From Dermanyssus gallinae (Eukaryota; Arthropoda; Arachnida; Mesostigmata; Dermanyssidae): a DNA stretch of 64,000 nucleotides. The notes below the pieces were generated by a model. The model did not search any database and was not told the origin of the DNA. It saw only the letters and a program-made list of their open reading frames with translations. Below are positions 1-12,868 of this stretch, piece after piece (position 1 is the first letter of the stretch; every line of letters begins with the position of its first letter). The position numbers were made by a program, and so were the translations under genes. The stretch lies in the NCBI GenBank assembly GCA_003439945.1, contig QVRM01006102.1, positions 1 through 64,000 on the forward strand. The letters are read 5' to 3'.

Positions 1-3000
1 ACCGGCTCGTTCTTAGAACTGGCTCGTTCTTAAAAACCGGCTCATTTTTAGCACCGTCATGTTCTTAGAACCGTCATGTTCCTAGAATCGTCATGTTTCT
101 AGAACCATTATGTTCATAGAACCGTTATGTTCATAAAACCGTTACGTTCTTAGAACCGGCTCGTCTTAGGACCGTCATGTTCTTAGAACCGGCTCGTTCT
201 TAGAACCGGCTCGCTCTTTAAACCGTCATATTCTTAGAACCGGCTCATTTTTAGAACCGTCATGTTTCTAGAACCGGCTTGTCCTTAGAACCGTCATGTT
301 CTTAGAACCGGCTCGCTCGTTGGACCGGCTCGCTATTTGAACCGTCATGTTCTTAGAACCGGCTTGTGTTCTTAGAACTGTCATGTTCTAAGAGCCTGCT
401 TGTTCTTAGAACCGGCTTGTTCTTAAAAACGGTTTGTTCTTAGAACCGACTCGTTCTTAAAACCGGCTCGTCCTTAGAACCGTCATGTTCTCATAACCGG
501 CTCGTTCATAGAACCGTCATGTTCTTAAAACCGGTTCGTTCTTAGAACCGGCTCGCTCTTTGAACCGTCATATTCTTAGAACCGGCTCATTCTTAGAACC
601 GTCATGTTCTTAGAACCGGTTTGTCCTTAGAACCGTCATGTACTTAGAACCGGTTTGTCCTTAGAACCGTCATGTTCTTAGAACCGGTTTGTCCTTAGAA
701 CCGGCTCGATCTCATAACCGGCTCGTTCTTAGAACCGGCTCGTTCTTAGAACCGTCGTGTTTTTAGAACCGGCTCGTTTTTAGAACCGCCATGTTCTTAG
801 AACCGTCATGTTCTTTGGATCCGTCACGCTCTTAGAACCGGCTTGTTTTTAAAATTGACTCGCTCTTTGAACCGGCTTGCTCTTTGAATCCGACTTGCTC
901 ATTGAACCGGCTCGATCTTTAAACCGGCTCGCTCTTTGAACCGGCTCGTTCTTAAAAAAGGTTCGTTTTTAGAACCGTCATGTTCTTAGAACCGGCTCGT
1001 TCTTAGAACCGGCTTGTTCTTAGACCCGGCTCGTTCCTAAAACCGGCTTGTCCTTAGAACCGGCTTGTTCTTAGAACCGGCTCGTTTTTAGAACCGGCTC
1101 ATTCTTAGAACCTGACTCGTTTTTAGAACCGGCATCGTTTTTTGAACCGGCTTGCTTTTAGAACCGGCTCGTTTTTAGAACCGTCATGCTCTTAGAACCG
1201 TCATGTTTTAAGAACCGGTTTGTTTTTAGAACCGTCATGTTCCTAGAACCGACTCGTTCTTAGAACCTTCATGATCTTAGAACCGACTCGCTCTTTGGAC
1301 CAGCTCGCTCTTTGAACCGTCATGTTCTTAGAACCGGCTCGTTCATAGAACCGTCATGTTTTTAGAACCGTCATGTTCTTAGAACCGGCTCGTTCTTACA
1401 ACCGTCATGTTCTCCGAACCGGCTCGTCTTAAAAACCGTCATGTTCATAGAACCGGCTTGTCCTTAGATCCGGCTCATTCTTAGAACCGTAATGTTCTTA
1501 GAACCGGCTCATTCGTAAAACCGGCTCGTTCTTAGAGCCCGCTTGTCCTAAGAACCGTCATGTTCTTAGAACCGGCTCGTTTTTAGAACCGTCATGTTCT
1601 TAGAACCGGCTCGTTTTTAGAACCGTCATGTTCTCAAAACCGACTCGTTCTTAGAACCGTCATGTTCTTAGAACCGGCTCGTTCTTAGAACCACCATGTT
1701 CTAAGAACTGTTATGTTCTTAGAACCGGCTTGTTCTTGGAACCGGCTTGTTCTTAGAACCGTCGTGTTCTTAGAACCGGCTCGTTTTTAGAACCGCCATG
1801 TTCTTAGAACCGTCATGTTCTTTGGACCGTCACGTTCTTAGAACCGGCTTGTTTTTAAAATTGACTCGCTCTTTGAACCGGCTTGCTCTTTGAACCGACT
1901 TGCTCATTGAACCGGCTCGATCTTTAAACCGGCTCGCTCTTTGAACCGGCTCGTTCTTAAAAAAGGTTCGTTTTTAGAACCGTCATGTTCTTAGAACCGG
2001 CTCGTTCTTAGAACCGGCTTGTTCTTAGACCCGGCTCGTTCCTAAAACCGGCTTGTCCTTAGAACCGGCTTGTTCTTAGAACCGGCTCGTTTTAAGAACC
2101 GGCTCATTCTTAGAACCGACTCGTTTTTAGAACCGGCATCGTTTTTTGAACCGGCTTGCTTTTAGAACCGGCTCGTTTTTAGAACCGTCATGTTCTTAGA
2201 ACCGGCTTGTTCTTAAAACCGTCATGTTTTAAGAACCGGTTTGTTTTTAGAACCGTCATGTTCCTAGAACCGACTCGTTCTTAGAACCTTCATGATCTTA
2301 GAACCGACTCGCTCTTTGGACCAGCTCGCTCTTTGAACCGTCATGTTCTTAGAACCGGCTCGTTCATAGAACCGTCATGTTTTTAGAACCGTCATGTTCT
2401 TAGAACCGGCTCGTTCTTACAACCGTCATGTTCTCCGAACCGGCTCGTCTTAAAAACCGTCATGTTCATAGAACCGGCTTGACCTTAGATCCGGCTCATT
2501 CTTAGAACCGTAATGTTCTTAGAACCGGCTCATTCGTAAAACCGGCTCGTTCTTAGAGCCCGCTCGTCCTAAGGACCGTCATGTTCTTAGAACCGGCTCG
2601 TTTTTAGAACCGTCATGTTCTTAGAACCGGCTCGTTTTTAGAACCGTCATGTTCTTAAAACCGACTCGTTCTTAGAACCGTCATGTTCTTAGAACCGGCT
2701 CGTTCTTAGAACCACCATGTTCTAAGAACTGTTATGTTCTTAGAACCGGCTTGTTCTTGGTAACCGGCTTGTTCTTGGAACCGGCTTGTTCTTAGAAACG
2801 GTTTGTTCTTACAACCGGCTTGTCCTTAGAACCGTCATGTTCTCATAACCGTCATGTTCTCATAACCGGCTCATTCTTAGAACCGTCATGTCCTTAGAAC
2901 CGGTTTGTCCTTAGAACCGTCATGTTCTTAGAACCGGCTCGATCTTAGAACCGGCTCGTTCTTAGAACCGTCGTGTTCTTAGAACCGGCTCGTTTATAGA

Positions 3001-4714
3001 ACTGTCATGTTCTTTGGACCGTCACGTTCTTAGAACCGGCTTGTTTTTAAAATTGACTCGCTCTTTGAACCGGCTTGCTCATTGAACCGGCTTGCTCATT
3101 GAACCGGCTCGATCTTAAAACCGGCTCGCTCTTTGAACCGGCTCGTTCTTAAAAAAGGTTCGTAGTTTTTAGAACCGTCATGTTCTTAGAACCGGCTCGT
3201 TCTTAGAACCGGCTTGTCCTTAGACCCGGCTCGTTCCTAAATACGGCTTGTCCTTAGAACCGGCTTGTTCTTTGAACCGGCTCGTTTTTAGAACCGGCTT
3301 GTTCTTACAACCGACTTGTTTTTAGAACCGGCATCGTTTTTTGAACCGGCTTGCTTTTAGAACCGGCTCGTTTTTAGAACCGTCATGTTCTTAGAACCGG
3401 CTCGTTCTTAAAACCGTCATGTTTTAAGAACCGGTTCGTTTTTAGAACCGTCATGTTCCTAGAACCGACTCGTTCTTAGAACCTTCATGATCTTAGAACC
3501 GACTCGCTCTTTGGACCAGCTCGCTCTTTAAACCGTCATGTTCTTAGAACCGGCTCGTTCATAGAACCGTCATGTTTTTAGAACTGTCATGTTCTTAGAA
3601 CCGGCTCGTTCTTACAACCGTCATGTTCTCCGAACCGGCTCGTCTTAAGAACCGTCATGTTTATAGAACCGGCTTGTCCTTAGATCCGGCTCATTCTTAG
3701 AACCGTTATGTTCTTAGAACCGGCTCATTCGTAAAACCGGCTCGTTCTTAGAGCCTACTCGTCCTAAGAACCGTCATGTTCTTAGAACCGGCTCGTTTTT
3801 AGAACCGTCATGTTCTTAGAACCGGCTCGTTTTTAGAACCGTCATGTTTTTAAAACCGACCCGTTCTTAGAACCGGCTTGTTCTTGGAACCGGCTTGTTC
3901 TTAAAAACGGTTTGTTCTTAGAACCGGCTTGTCCTTAGAACCGTCATGTTCTCATAACCGTCATGTTCTCATAACCGGCTCATTCTGAAAACCGTCATGT
4001 TCTTAGAACCGGTTTGTCCTTAGAACCGTCATGTTCTTAGAACCGGTTTGTCCTTAGAACCGGCTCGATCTTAGAACCGCCATGTTCTTAGAACCGGCTC
4101 GTTCTTAGAACCGTCGTGTTCTTAGAACCGGCTCGTTTATAGAACCGTCATGTTCTTTGGACCGTCACGTTCTTAGAACCGGCTTGTTTTTAAAATTGAC
4201 TCGCTCTTTGAACCGGCTTGCTCTTTGAACCGGCTTGCTCATTAAACCGGCTCGATCTTTGAACCGGCTCGCTCTTTGAACCGTCATGTTCTTAGAACCG
4301 GCTCGTTCTTAGAACCGTCATGTTCTTAAAACCGTCATGTTCTTAGAACCGGCTCGTTTTTAGAACCGTTATGTTCTTAGGTTCTAAAAACGAACCGGTT
4401 CGTTTTTAGAACCGTCATGTTTTTAGAACCGTCATGTTCTTAGAACTGTCATGTTTTTAGAACCGTCATGTTTTTAGAACCGGCTCGTTCTTAGAACCGT
4501 CATGTTCTTAGAACCGGCTCGTTCTTAGCACCGTCATGTTCTTAGGAATGTCATATTCTTAGAACCGCCATGTTCTTAGGACCGTCATGTTCTTAGAACC
4601 GTCATGTTCTTAAAACCGTCATGTTCTTAGGACCGTCATGTTCTTAGAACCGTCATGTTCTTAAAATCGTCATGTTCTTAGAACCGGTTCGTTTTTGGGA
4701 CCGTCATGTTCATG
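1..4714. repeat. 17-bp minisatellite array with higher-order structure
   Basis: About 4.7 kb is built from 17-bp units of two main types, ACCGGCTCGTTCTTAGA and ACCGTCATGTTCTTAGA, plus point variants (TTGT, CTCTTTG, AATT). The types intermingle rather than forming separate blocks. A distinctive run containing AAAATTGACTCG recurs at 851, 1857, 3049 and 4192, so copies of a block of about 1.0-1.2 kb are superimposed on the basic unit. The unit is not a multiple of three and no reading frame runs through it. The array begins before the window and ends near 4714. Confidence 0.97.
4380..4413. repeat. Perfect 34-bp palindrome inside the minisatellite
   Basis: One unit is present in inverted orientation next to a normal one. 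This gives a perfect palindrome centred on AACCGGTT, with arms running out to GGTTCTAAAAACG and CGTTTTTAGAACC. It marks a local orientation switch near the array's right end, where the GTCATG unit type becomes dominant. Confidence 0.95.
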
Positions 4715-4779
4715 TAAGAAATCGGTTAGCGGCTCCCCTCGTGGTGAAATTTCGATGAGTTTGGCAAGTGCATCGGCCA

Positions 4780-6190
4780 AAGCCTTCGCTCGTTTACCCA
4801 TTTTTTACACAGTTACAGAAAAAACCACCACACGAAGGAGAACGAGAAGATATTGCCCGTTATCACTGATTCCTGCTTAAATGCCGCCAGTGCTTGCCCA
4901 TGCTGCCATTGAAAACGTGAATCTCTGAACAACAAGTCACGTGTGTGCCAACCGAGCATCATGCAGCGTTTGAGAAGCACCGCATTATTAATATTATTAT
5001 TATTACTCATTAGCAAATATTTATTTCGTAGGGCAGTAGGCCATCTTGCCGTATTTACTCAAGAATTCACGAATGAGTCTGTCCACGGATTAATACGCAC
5101 AATTCTATAAACAAGCCATATAACATACAAAGTCTACAGTTGGAAATCGTCCAAAGCACTTTATCCGACTATCATTGCGGTATATTTACACCGGCAACTT
5201 GAAACTTCTAAATGGATTCACAAGCGCCTTTACAAGTGCCAATTTTCTAAAGAAGCTTTCTAGTCTAAGGTGGAAGCGTTTTCGTCATGTGACCGGGCCC
5301 AAAGTGTCTTGTTGTTTAGTCTCGTATAGACTCTTATCATCAGTGGTTAGGACTGAACAGCTGTTGGGTTCAGTTCGGGCTACTGTGCTACCTCTAGTCA
5401 TAACGGTCGCAAAGATGGTGATCGTGACAGCAGCTCTCTTTACTTTTTTTTTATCGGTGCCATAACTTTCCTTTATCGGTCTTCAAATCGCAACGTATAC
5501 CATGGCAGTTAGTAAATGTCAACGCGTATCTACATCCACTGACAACTTACGAATATGCAATGCGTTCTATTATTGCGCATCAGCTATACAGATGCTTGCT
5601 GTATCGCAGGGAGAGGTTATAGAAATTTGTCCCGAATGGCGTGCATCCCGCTTCCTAATGGGTCATCCTCTGAATGGCTGGCTAACCTTTTATCGTTTCT
5701 CTTGATAAAGAGACATAACGAAACTATTTTGAAAAACGTCGGTCAGAACGTGGCCGTAATAGTTGTTACGCCGGGCTGTGTCGATTAATGCGTCCATTCT
5801 AGATCACTCCCGGCGGTAGGCTCGTTCACATTTTGGTGGTAACGGTACTTTGTAGGGTATATGCAGTGGTAACGGTCTAACGCTGGCCCACTGAACTCGC
5901 GCCAAGACGGTGATGTTTTGGCCCATTAAAAAGTCAGCAAGTAGGGCAATGTGTATAAGGGTCACATTTTTAAAGCCTATCTCAAACATGTGTTTACTTA
6001 AGTCAGGCAACGTTGTCAACGAGCATAATATAAACAGTGAAATTGAGATCGGCTGTAAGCAGGACACCCAGGTCTACATATAGCTGACAAATTTACCAAC
6101 ACCATAACATGCACATCACCGAACTGCTAGCCTGTAGCATTGTCTGAGATTTGCCGAATGCAATTGGACAATGGTAAACAATTCCAAATA
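4780..6190. repeat. Diverged duplicated segment, copy 1
   Basis: Collinear blocks of this stretch reappear in order at about 6970-9200: ACAGTTACAGAA/ACAGTCACAGAA, CGTATTTACTCA, GAACAGCTGTT, AGTAAATGTCAACGC, AAAAGTCAGCA and AGCAGGACA-CCAG-TCTACATA. Copy 1 directly abuts the minisatellite. No convincing coding region is seen; the small open frames are not shared between copies. Confidence 0.75.
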
Positions 6191-6215
6191 CAGAACACTT
6201 ATTATCTCTGTTTTG

Positions 6216-6216
<1 letters not shown>

Positions 6217-6256
<40 letters not shown>
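6217..6256. repeat. (TA)n microsatellite
   Basis: Uninterrupted TA dinucleotide run of about 40 bp just beyond the end of duplicated segment copy 1. Confidence 0.98.
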
Positions 6257-6258
<2 letters not shown>

Positions 6259-6810
6259 TGCGCAAAAAAATAAACAGTTTTGCCTTTCAAATTATAAAGC
6301 GCTGGGAACAGGGGTTCAAAGCGTTTTCGCTTTAGATGAGAAAGCACAACCACTTTTATAGTAACAAATAGTCTTACATTGAAAACTCACAAATCCACTC
6401 GTCGTGCTCGTCATTAAGGCAAGTACCATTAACTTACGTCAAATAAATTGTTTGTATCCTACACTATGTCTATGCTATGCTATGGCTTGGATTTCCGCTT
6501 CTCTCAGCATATCATGCCTACTCTCCTACTACAGTTATCTCTCGCGCAAACTCTCTGTGACTTTTGGCACTCTATGTGTATTCATTCTCTCTGGTTATGT
6601 TGTGCTCTAGTCAGACAGCTGGTCTGTCAAGTGCAATTGGTGGAGGTAGAAGCGGGTGGACGAGCTAAACGTCGTCGGCCGCCAGTGCGACAGCTTCCAG
6701 CTCCTTGGGTCACGCATTATGTCAATGATTAGTTAGTAGTGGTTGAGGTAGGCGTGAGACCCTCGCCCAGCCGTTCTGTTGTGTTGGCTGCATTGGGGAA
6801 TTAGGGCCAC

Positions 6811-6873
6811 TGCGGCGGCGGCAGCAACAACAACAACAACAACAACAACAACAAGAACAATAATAACAACGGG
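6811..6873. repeat. GCG/GCA/AAC trinucleotide repeat
   Basis: A short GCG run passes into an AAC run and then into degenerate AAT/AAC. It encodes polythreonine in one frame, but the surrounding frame is short and unsupported. Confidence 0.95.
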
Positions 6874-6969
6874 ACCTTCTTTGAACAGAAGCTCATGTAA
6901 GAACTGTCATTGCCAAACGTCATTGTCGCTTTTAATAGTCATGAACCGTTTCTTGGACGATAGCGAAAC

Positions 6970-9200
6970 GATCATGGCCACACAAAATTAACACAGTCAC
7001 AGAACAAAACGGAGAACGACAAGATACCGCCCGTCGTTACTGATCCGCGCCTAAACATCGCCGGTGTTTGCTGTTGCTGTCGTTAAGGACGCCGACCGTT
7101 TCTGAACCACAGATAGTGTCTGTGCTAACAAATTATCAACATGCGGCGTTCAAGAAGAGTCGCAATGCGGCGAAGCCCTACCATTGGAGTCTGCTGGTGG
7201 TAACAGAGACGTATCGTAGATATACTGTGGGCGACTTCGACTTATTTTAATTATATATATTATTTACTTACCATCAGGAGATGTTTCTATTGCGAACAAA
7301 CTACAACTTAGCAGGCCATCTCGTCGTATTTACTCAGAAACTGACAAATCAGCCTGGACACAGGCTAACACAATGTCAAATAGTGGTAGCGAATAATAAA
7401 TACTCCATCGGCACACTTGTCCGTCTATGAGCAAGTCAAGTTCCAAGTTAAGAAATCCCAAACAGAGAAAATGACATGCGTAATCTACGGATGTTGCGTT
7501 CAGAGGCATTGTAGGTTGTAAACTAACGCAAACTTGCATGGACCTTTCGAATGCCTTACTACACCTTTACGTACTTGTATCCTACCATCGTTGAGGTAGA
7601 CTTGCATTGGCAACTAAAAACACTTAAGTAGATTCACAAGCGTTTTTACAAACGCCGGTTTTCTTTTGAAGTGTTCTAGTTTAGTTTAGTAAATGCTTCT
7701 CTTTCATGTGACTTGGTTTAAGGTGTTTTGTTGGTCGACCTCATATATGTGGACTCTACGTCATCATAATGAACAGCTGTTAGGTCCAACTCGGGCCACT
7801 CTGCCTGCTACCTCCAGTCAAGTCTGTTACAAATTTGGTAATGGTGACAATAGCCGTATTTAATTACTCTGCATAACTTTTTTCTCTGGCGTTTATAATA
7901 GCCACTAATACAATGACACCTAGTAAATGTCAACGCTCATCTGAGTCCGCTGAGAGCTTAGAATTATGCGTTGCATTTTTTCTGCCGCATCAACTATTCA
8001 GGTTTTGATATGCCGCTGGTAGAACACACAAAGGCCTGTTTGTGTATTAGTAACACCACTATGTATCAGTACTGATCTCGTCAATGAGTAGAAGAAAAAG
8101 TCACAAGAGTAATTAATTTGGTAAAACAGATAGAAATCAATTGAGTACGTGCATACATTCACTTTAATGTGTATATAAAACAAAACATATGTCACATTGC
8201 AAACACAGCTCGTAGTAACATATGAACTTGGTACTAAAATGATCGTTAGATGTGCATTCGTTTGGGCTATGGCAAATATAAACATTATGTAAATAATAAT
8301 CATAACAACAAGTAATTAAGCGTGAAGTTTAGAATTCAAGTATTGCAGAGTTTTCAATACAACATTTTTTTTCTATTTTGAGCTACCGTTGGATACAATT
8401 CGATAGATGCAAATGCTTCCAAACACGCAGGCACGATTGGCTTCTCGATAGGATGAGTGGGACTCTCGCAATCAATGTCAGGATAAAAAAGTAGAATACT
8501 ACAATGTTTGGACATTTCACTCTCACTCTACGGGAATGCATTTTCGCCATCTCGTTTCATTGGAAAAATTATTTTCTTGCCGAGTTGTAGCAGAGAAAAG
8601 TTTGGCGTATAGAACACACCTTTATTGCAACTAAAGAGTACATGCAGTAGTGACGTTAATTGGCGTTCATGTTGGTCAGTTGAATCCTTGTTGTTTCGGC
8701 TCATTGAAAAGTCAGCAGTTAAGGCAAAATGTAAAAGGGTCGCAGAAGTAGCTATGACTCTCTTTCCAGCGTTGTTGCCTGTAGCCTGGGTGCCGTGAGT
8801 ACCTTCACGCGCCAATACAAAGTTAGCCAGATGTGTAAACTCCCTATTGTAACTTCCTTAGGGCCCTTTTGCGGCCGTGGGAAGCAAGGCATACGATATA
8901 GGTTATGTGGCAACAAACTCATATAGTCATATTGTCGTGGCCCATTCGAGGGCTGTTAAGGCTAATAAGCCGACGGAAACGGTGCCTGCACACCAAAAGT
9001 TTACAAGTGCTTCCGTAACGTGCAACGTGCATAATATAAATCGTGAATTTGAGATCGACTGTAGCAGGACATCCAGATCTACATACATATTTTAGCTAAC
9101 TGGATTACCAACATCATAATATACGCATCTGCTTGCCTGCGACACTGTCTACGGTTGGCCGATTGCAGCCGGACACTGTCAAACAATTGCAATAAAACAG
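6970..9200. repeat. Diverged duplicated segment, copy 2
   Basis: This is the second copy of the segment at 4780-6190, same orientation, recognisable by ordered blocks of similar sequence. It is longer, mainly because of extra sequence around 8020-8640. Part of that extra stretch (about 8555-8615) resembles the terminus of the fold-back element at 17.4-18.5 kb. Non-coding as far as can be seen. Confidence 0.72.
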
Positions 9201-9475
9201 TTGATGATTGACCCTTGTCTTTTGTGAGAACGTTTTCAATATAATGAGCGTTAATACGTGCGCATATTTATCTATTTATACTATCAGCAGACTTATATAT
9301 AATATCAGCAACTCCGACAACAGCTCGCAAATGGCGAAATCGCTAATTACCTACTAGCTTCGAACATGATACAGCTGAAATACGACGAGAAACTCGGAGC
9401 CCAAACTCAGATCCAGGCAAATTCGTGTATCAACAAGCACTACTGTCACGGAGTTACCGAATGTGAATGTGCTCG

Positions 9476-9519
<44 letters not shown>

Positions 9520-11026
9520 CTTTAAATTACAAATTTCAGGTTTTACTTAGCATTTATTATGATCATTGTGCAATATCTGTTATATAAATTAAAGAGTATT
9601 ATCAAAATATGATACTATGCTGTCAGCGAGTTCTATTATCCGTCAATCAGTCAATTAATATTTTATAAAAGTATCTGCTCCTGATGACAAAAAATTGCTG
9701 CACCTAAAATGGGCTGCAGTTTTAGGTGTTAAAGTGCCGCTAACACCTGCTAAAGTGTCGCTGTTTTTTTCAGAATTTTCTTTAATAAGCTGCATTCCTT
9801 GGTCGTTTTCGTAGGCCTATTTTCTGCTTTTTCACATTTTACGGCACTTTTTATGTTTGAGCCAGCAGACATGGGGCAATTGGTATAGGAACGAGCAGGT
9901 TTGATTGTGATCTCTGTGTGTTTGATTTTCGCGACTAGGCGTATAGGCTGTCGACTTGTTTATTCTCTCTTTAGCCCTGTTCTGAAGGAATAGGCAATTA
10001 ATGTGGCGCAGGCGCTCAGTTTAAGGTAAATATTTCTTGGTGTTTGATTTTAATTTACAGTTTGTTTAATTCGCCGGTGGGATGACAGAGAGATCAAACG
10101 CATATAGTGGCAGTCCAGATATAGTAGAGAAAATCCTGTATTGCAGCCACTCCAGCTTAAGTGCCTCGTACTCTTATTATGAATGTTCAGTCTAATCTCG
10201 TTAACATCTGAACGTAGATTTCATGCTAACTTCTATTGTTAAGTTAAAGCTAAAATAAATCAATTCAAATGTTATTCTTTAGTGAAAAAGATTGTATTGT
10301 TTTGCGGTTCTTTGCTTACACTCATTGAACCTTACTGAAGCCATACATTTCACTGACGCCTTATTAAAGCAATACTTTTCATCAGGTTTCACTGGTAGCA
10401 CGGATTTCATTGACTATTGTGTCTTTCCGCTATGTTTTATGAACCCAGGGAGGACCGCCGTTGTGTGCGGGTCATGCTTCCTCTATAATCTTGTACTTAA
10501 ATGCAAATTGCTCTCTCAGCTCCAGATACAATACTCTCATAAACCAATTTTACTATGGGTGTAATTAAATCGGCGTACGAGGCCACGGCTAATTTGGCGC
10601 GAAAAAACGGATATATGCAATCTGTTTACCATGTGTACGAGTATAACTGCCTTATCGATCTGCATTAATGTGCATTGCAATCTACGAAATGAAACATTGG
10701 AATAAAACTATGTTCGACACAGACGGTAATACAGGCGTAAGATAGAAATGTATCATACTGCTCATGTAGCTGTAAACAGGGTTTCGAGCGAAAGCGCTTT
10801 AAATGATTTTACGTAATACAACTTACATCACCTCTATGACATGCGAACTGTACTTAAACGTAGCACATGTTACTTCTACATTTCAAATGATATTTTCGAT
10901 TTAAGGTCGTTCAACGTCAAATGTATATTTTTTTTCAGGGCTATTCTAACTGAAGTACAGCATCGGAATTTATTAACGCATAGCTCAAAATGAACAGACT
11001 TAAATCATTCTACATTTGTTTGAAAG
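9200..11026. other. Unassigned AT-rich stretch
   Basis: No gene, structural RNA or recognisable transposon is visible. It holds a (TA)n run at 9478-9517 and short T-rich tracts. A 90-residue open frame at 10292-10564 has no recognisable features and is probably chance. Confidence 0.6.
9478..9517. repeat. (TA)n microsatellite
   Basis: Uninterrupted TA run of about 40 bp shortly after duplicated segment copy 2. Confidence 0.98.
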
Positions 11027-11172
11027 GGGAGGGTGAAATGTAGTTACGCACTTTTGCTACGAGCAGGAAATCTCACTTTCAATCTCGAACAGTGTAGGAC
11101 TCGATCAAAGCGGATAGATGTTACTCCGCTGAGACCCATCCCCACTAAACGCATCTTCGCCTAGGTTTCAGT
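11027..11172 (-). mobile_element. SINE-like element, copy 1
   Basis: On the minus strand this is homologous to 23094-23240 (plus) and to the stretch beside the R1-like LINE at about 41940-42110 (minus). Shared blocks include GTTTAGTGGG, the ACCCTC-rich 3' end and a box-B-like segment around CGAGTCC. The three copies begin at nearly the same 5' point. This favours a short interspersed element with a tRNA-like internal promoter over random LINE truncation. This copy is the most diverged and lacks an obvious poly(A) tail. Confidence 0.6.
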
Positions 11173-11649
11173 TTGCTTCGCAGGTCTCGCCCGGGATTTT
11201 GGAGGCGCCATGCGCTTATTCTGAATTGAAGACCCTGTTCTGATTTGCTTAAAGCTCTACTACTGTGTGAACGGCGCAGGGTTTGTTCAAGCAGCTGACC
11301 TTATCTCACAGCAGTCTTGCCTGAGATTACCAGAGCTCCCGACTGACTCTGTCTGAAGGTTTTTCGTCAATTTTATTGAATTTGTTGTTCTTCTTCACTA
11401 GATTAACCTCTTTAGCTTTAGGAACTGACCAGTTCGTCACAAGTAAAACAATTTCTACCTACCAATCCACACTGTAACATAAACACTGTAGTGTTTTTTG
11501 TTTGATTCAAACAACACACGCTCTTTTTCTGGCTCGCACCAACGACTACTCACTTATCTATTCCCATGCCTCCCTTGATGTCACAGATTGCCCGCGTATT
11601 TAGTGACATTCCGCGTCTTCGTGACGGCATATTTGATTTGGCGCCTAGT

Positions 11650-11763
11650 TTAGCTTGCTTCTCCATTGCCGCCATATCTTTGGCTTGCTTTGCTATCGCC
11701 GCCATGTTTTAGCGTGCTTTGCCATTGCCGCCATGTCTCTTTAGTTTGCCTCGCCATTGCCAC
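11650..11763. repeat. 30-bp degenerate minisatellite, four units
   Basis: Four imperfect tandem units of about 29-32 bp, each containing a TTTAGCTTGCTT-like start and an ATTGCCGCCAT-like end, begin near 11651, 11681, 11710 and 11742. The opposite-strand open frame across it (from 12093 down) is a consequence of the repeat and of the transposase relic next to it. Confidence 0.85.
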
Positions 11764-11879
11764 CAGCCGGCGCTGTCTATGCCCGCACTGCTTAACGGAG
11801 GCTGCCACCCTATAGACACAGGACTCAATCACCGCACCACTCAGCTCGACCTCTCTAATCACGGCCACGCAAGAGGCCA

Positions 11880-12178
11880 CCTTATAGAACGACGTATTCG
11901 GTCGAAAATGTGGTTGCAGCACGATGGTGCCCCAGTACACAACGCCCTTCAAGTACGGAATTATCTGGGGATGAGACCGTCGACAATCGCTGGATTGGCC
12001 GAGGCGGTCCACAAGCTTGGTTGCCGCGGTCGCCTGGTCTATCCAATCTCGACTTTTTCCTTTGGCCCCATCTAAGGGATATAGTTTATGCAACTCCCGC
12101 TGAGCCCTGTTATTGATCTGATCGGCAGAATAGTTGCCGCTGCTGGCAACATTAGTGAGACGCCTGGTATATTAAAAC
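11880..12178 (+). pseudogene. mariner-like transposase C-terminal relic
   Basis: Translation shows the C-terminal half of an IS630/Tc1/mariner-type DDE transposase. The second catalytic aspartate lies in WLQHDGAPVH. Downstream come an RWIGRGGP-like segment, the PRSP…LDFFLWPHL motif that carries the third acidic residue, and a tail ending RIVAAAGNISETPGIL. These pieces lie in different frames: a switch near 11965-11985 and another after 12105. No N-terminal DNA-binding domain or flanking terminal repeats were seen, so this is a truncated dead copy. The family call rests on these motifs; the lineage within mariner-like elements is not assigned. Confidence 0.85.
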
Positions 12179-12822
12179 GCAACAAGAGGACTGCCATCGA
12201 TACCGAATGCGCTTATTGGCTGACGGGCATTTGTGTGGGCAAGATTTGAAATAAAATAAATACTGTTCTGAGCGTCTGCAGGTTTGACGAGTGACTTGAT
12301 TGACAAAGAAAGCGAACATAGTAGCTGCATGTATGCACTCCCATCCGATATGGCCATAGAGAGAGTTGAGTTACTTTTGCAACACAGATGTCACCTCTAC
12401 CAATTTGGTACCAACATTATTCACTTTAGCTGTACATTCGTCTAAACGTATTGGTTGTGCACGTGCAATGGAAAAAAATCGAGAACTTGGCCGTGAAAGT
12501 TCGAACATGCAAACGTGAAATTATCATTTTGCGAATTCTTCTTTATATCACAGTAGTCTCACTCTAGGTAAGTCCACCCGTAAATCACATTTTAGAAAAA
12601 TTCCGTGAAAATCATCTCACTTTTATAAGAAGCATTTCCGCTCCCCCTTTTATCCCGAGAAGGCGGTTTTCATAGAAAAATATATGTATATATATGTGTG
12701 TGTATACAGCCTAGGCGGTTGCATAGGATACCACTAGCAAGGGTGTTCCTAGAATTCAGAACAAATAAAGTTGTTATGTAGGCGGGTGCTCTTACTTGCT
12801 GTTTTAAATGGTTAAGGTTAGG

Positions 12823-12824
<2 letters not shown>

Positions 12825-12866
<42 letters not shown>
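12825..12866. repeat. (TA)n microsatellite
   Basis: Uninterrupted TA run of about 42 bp. Confidence 0.98.

Positions 12867-12868
<2 letters not shown>

Noticed and set aside
1..4714. CRISPR-like array
   Set aside because: Units are head-to-tail 17-mers without unique spacers and the sequence is eukaryotic.
4695..5705. Short frames following the satellite as host genes
   Set aside because: None is conserved in the duplicated copy at 6970-9200, arguing against coding function.
11650..12093. 147-residue minus-strand frame
   Set aside because: It is antisense to the mariner-like relic and the 30-bp minisatellite; the plus-strand motifs explain the region.
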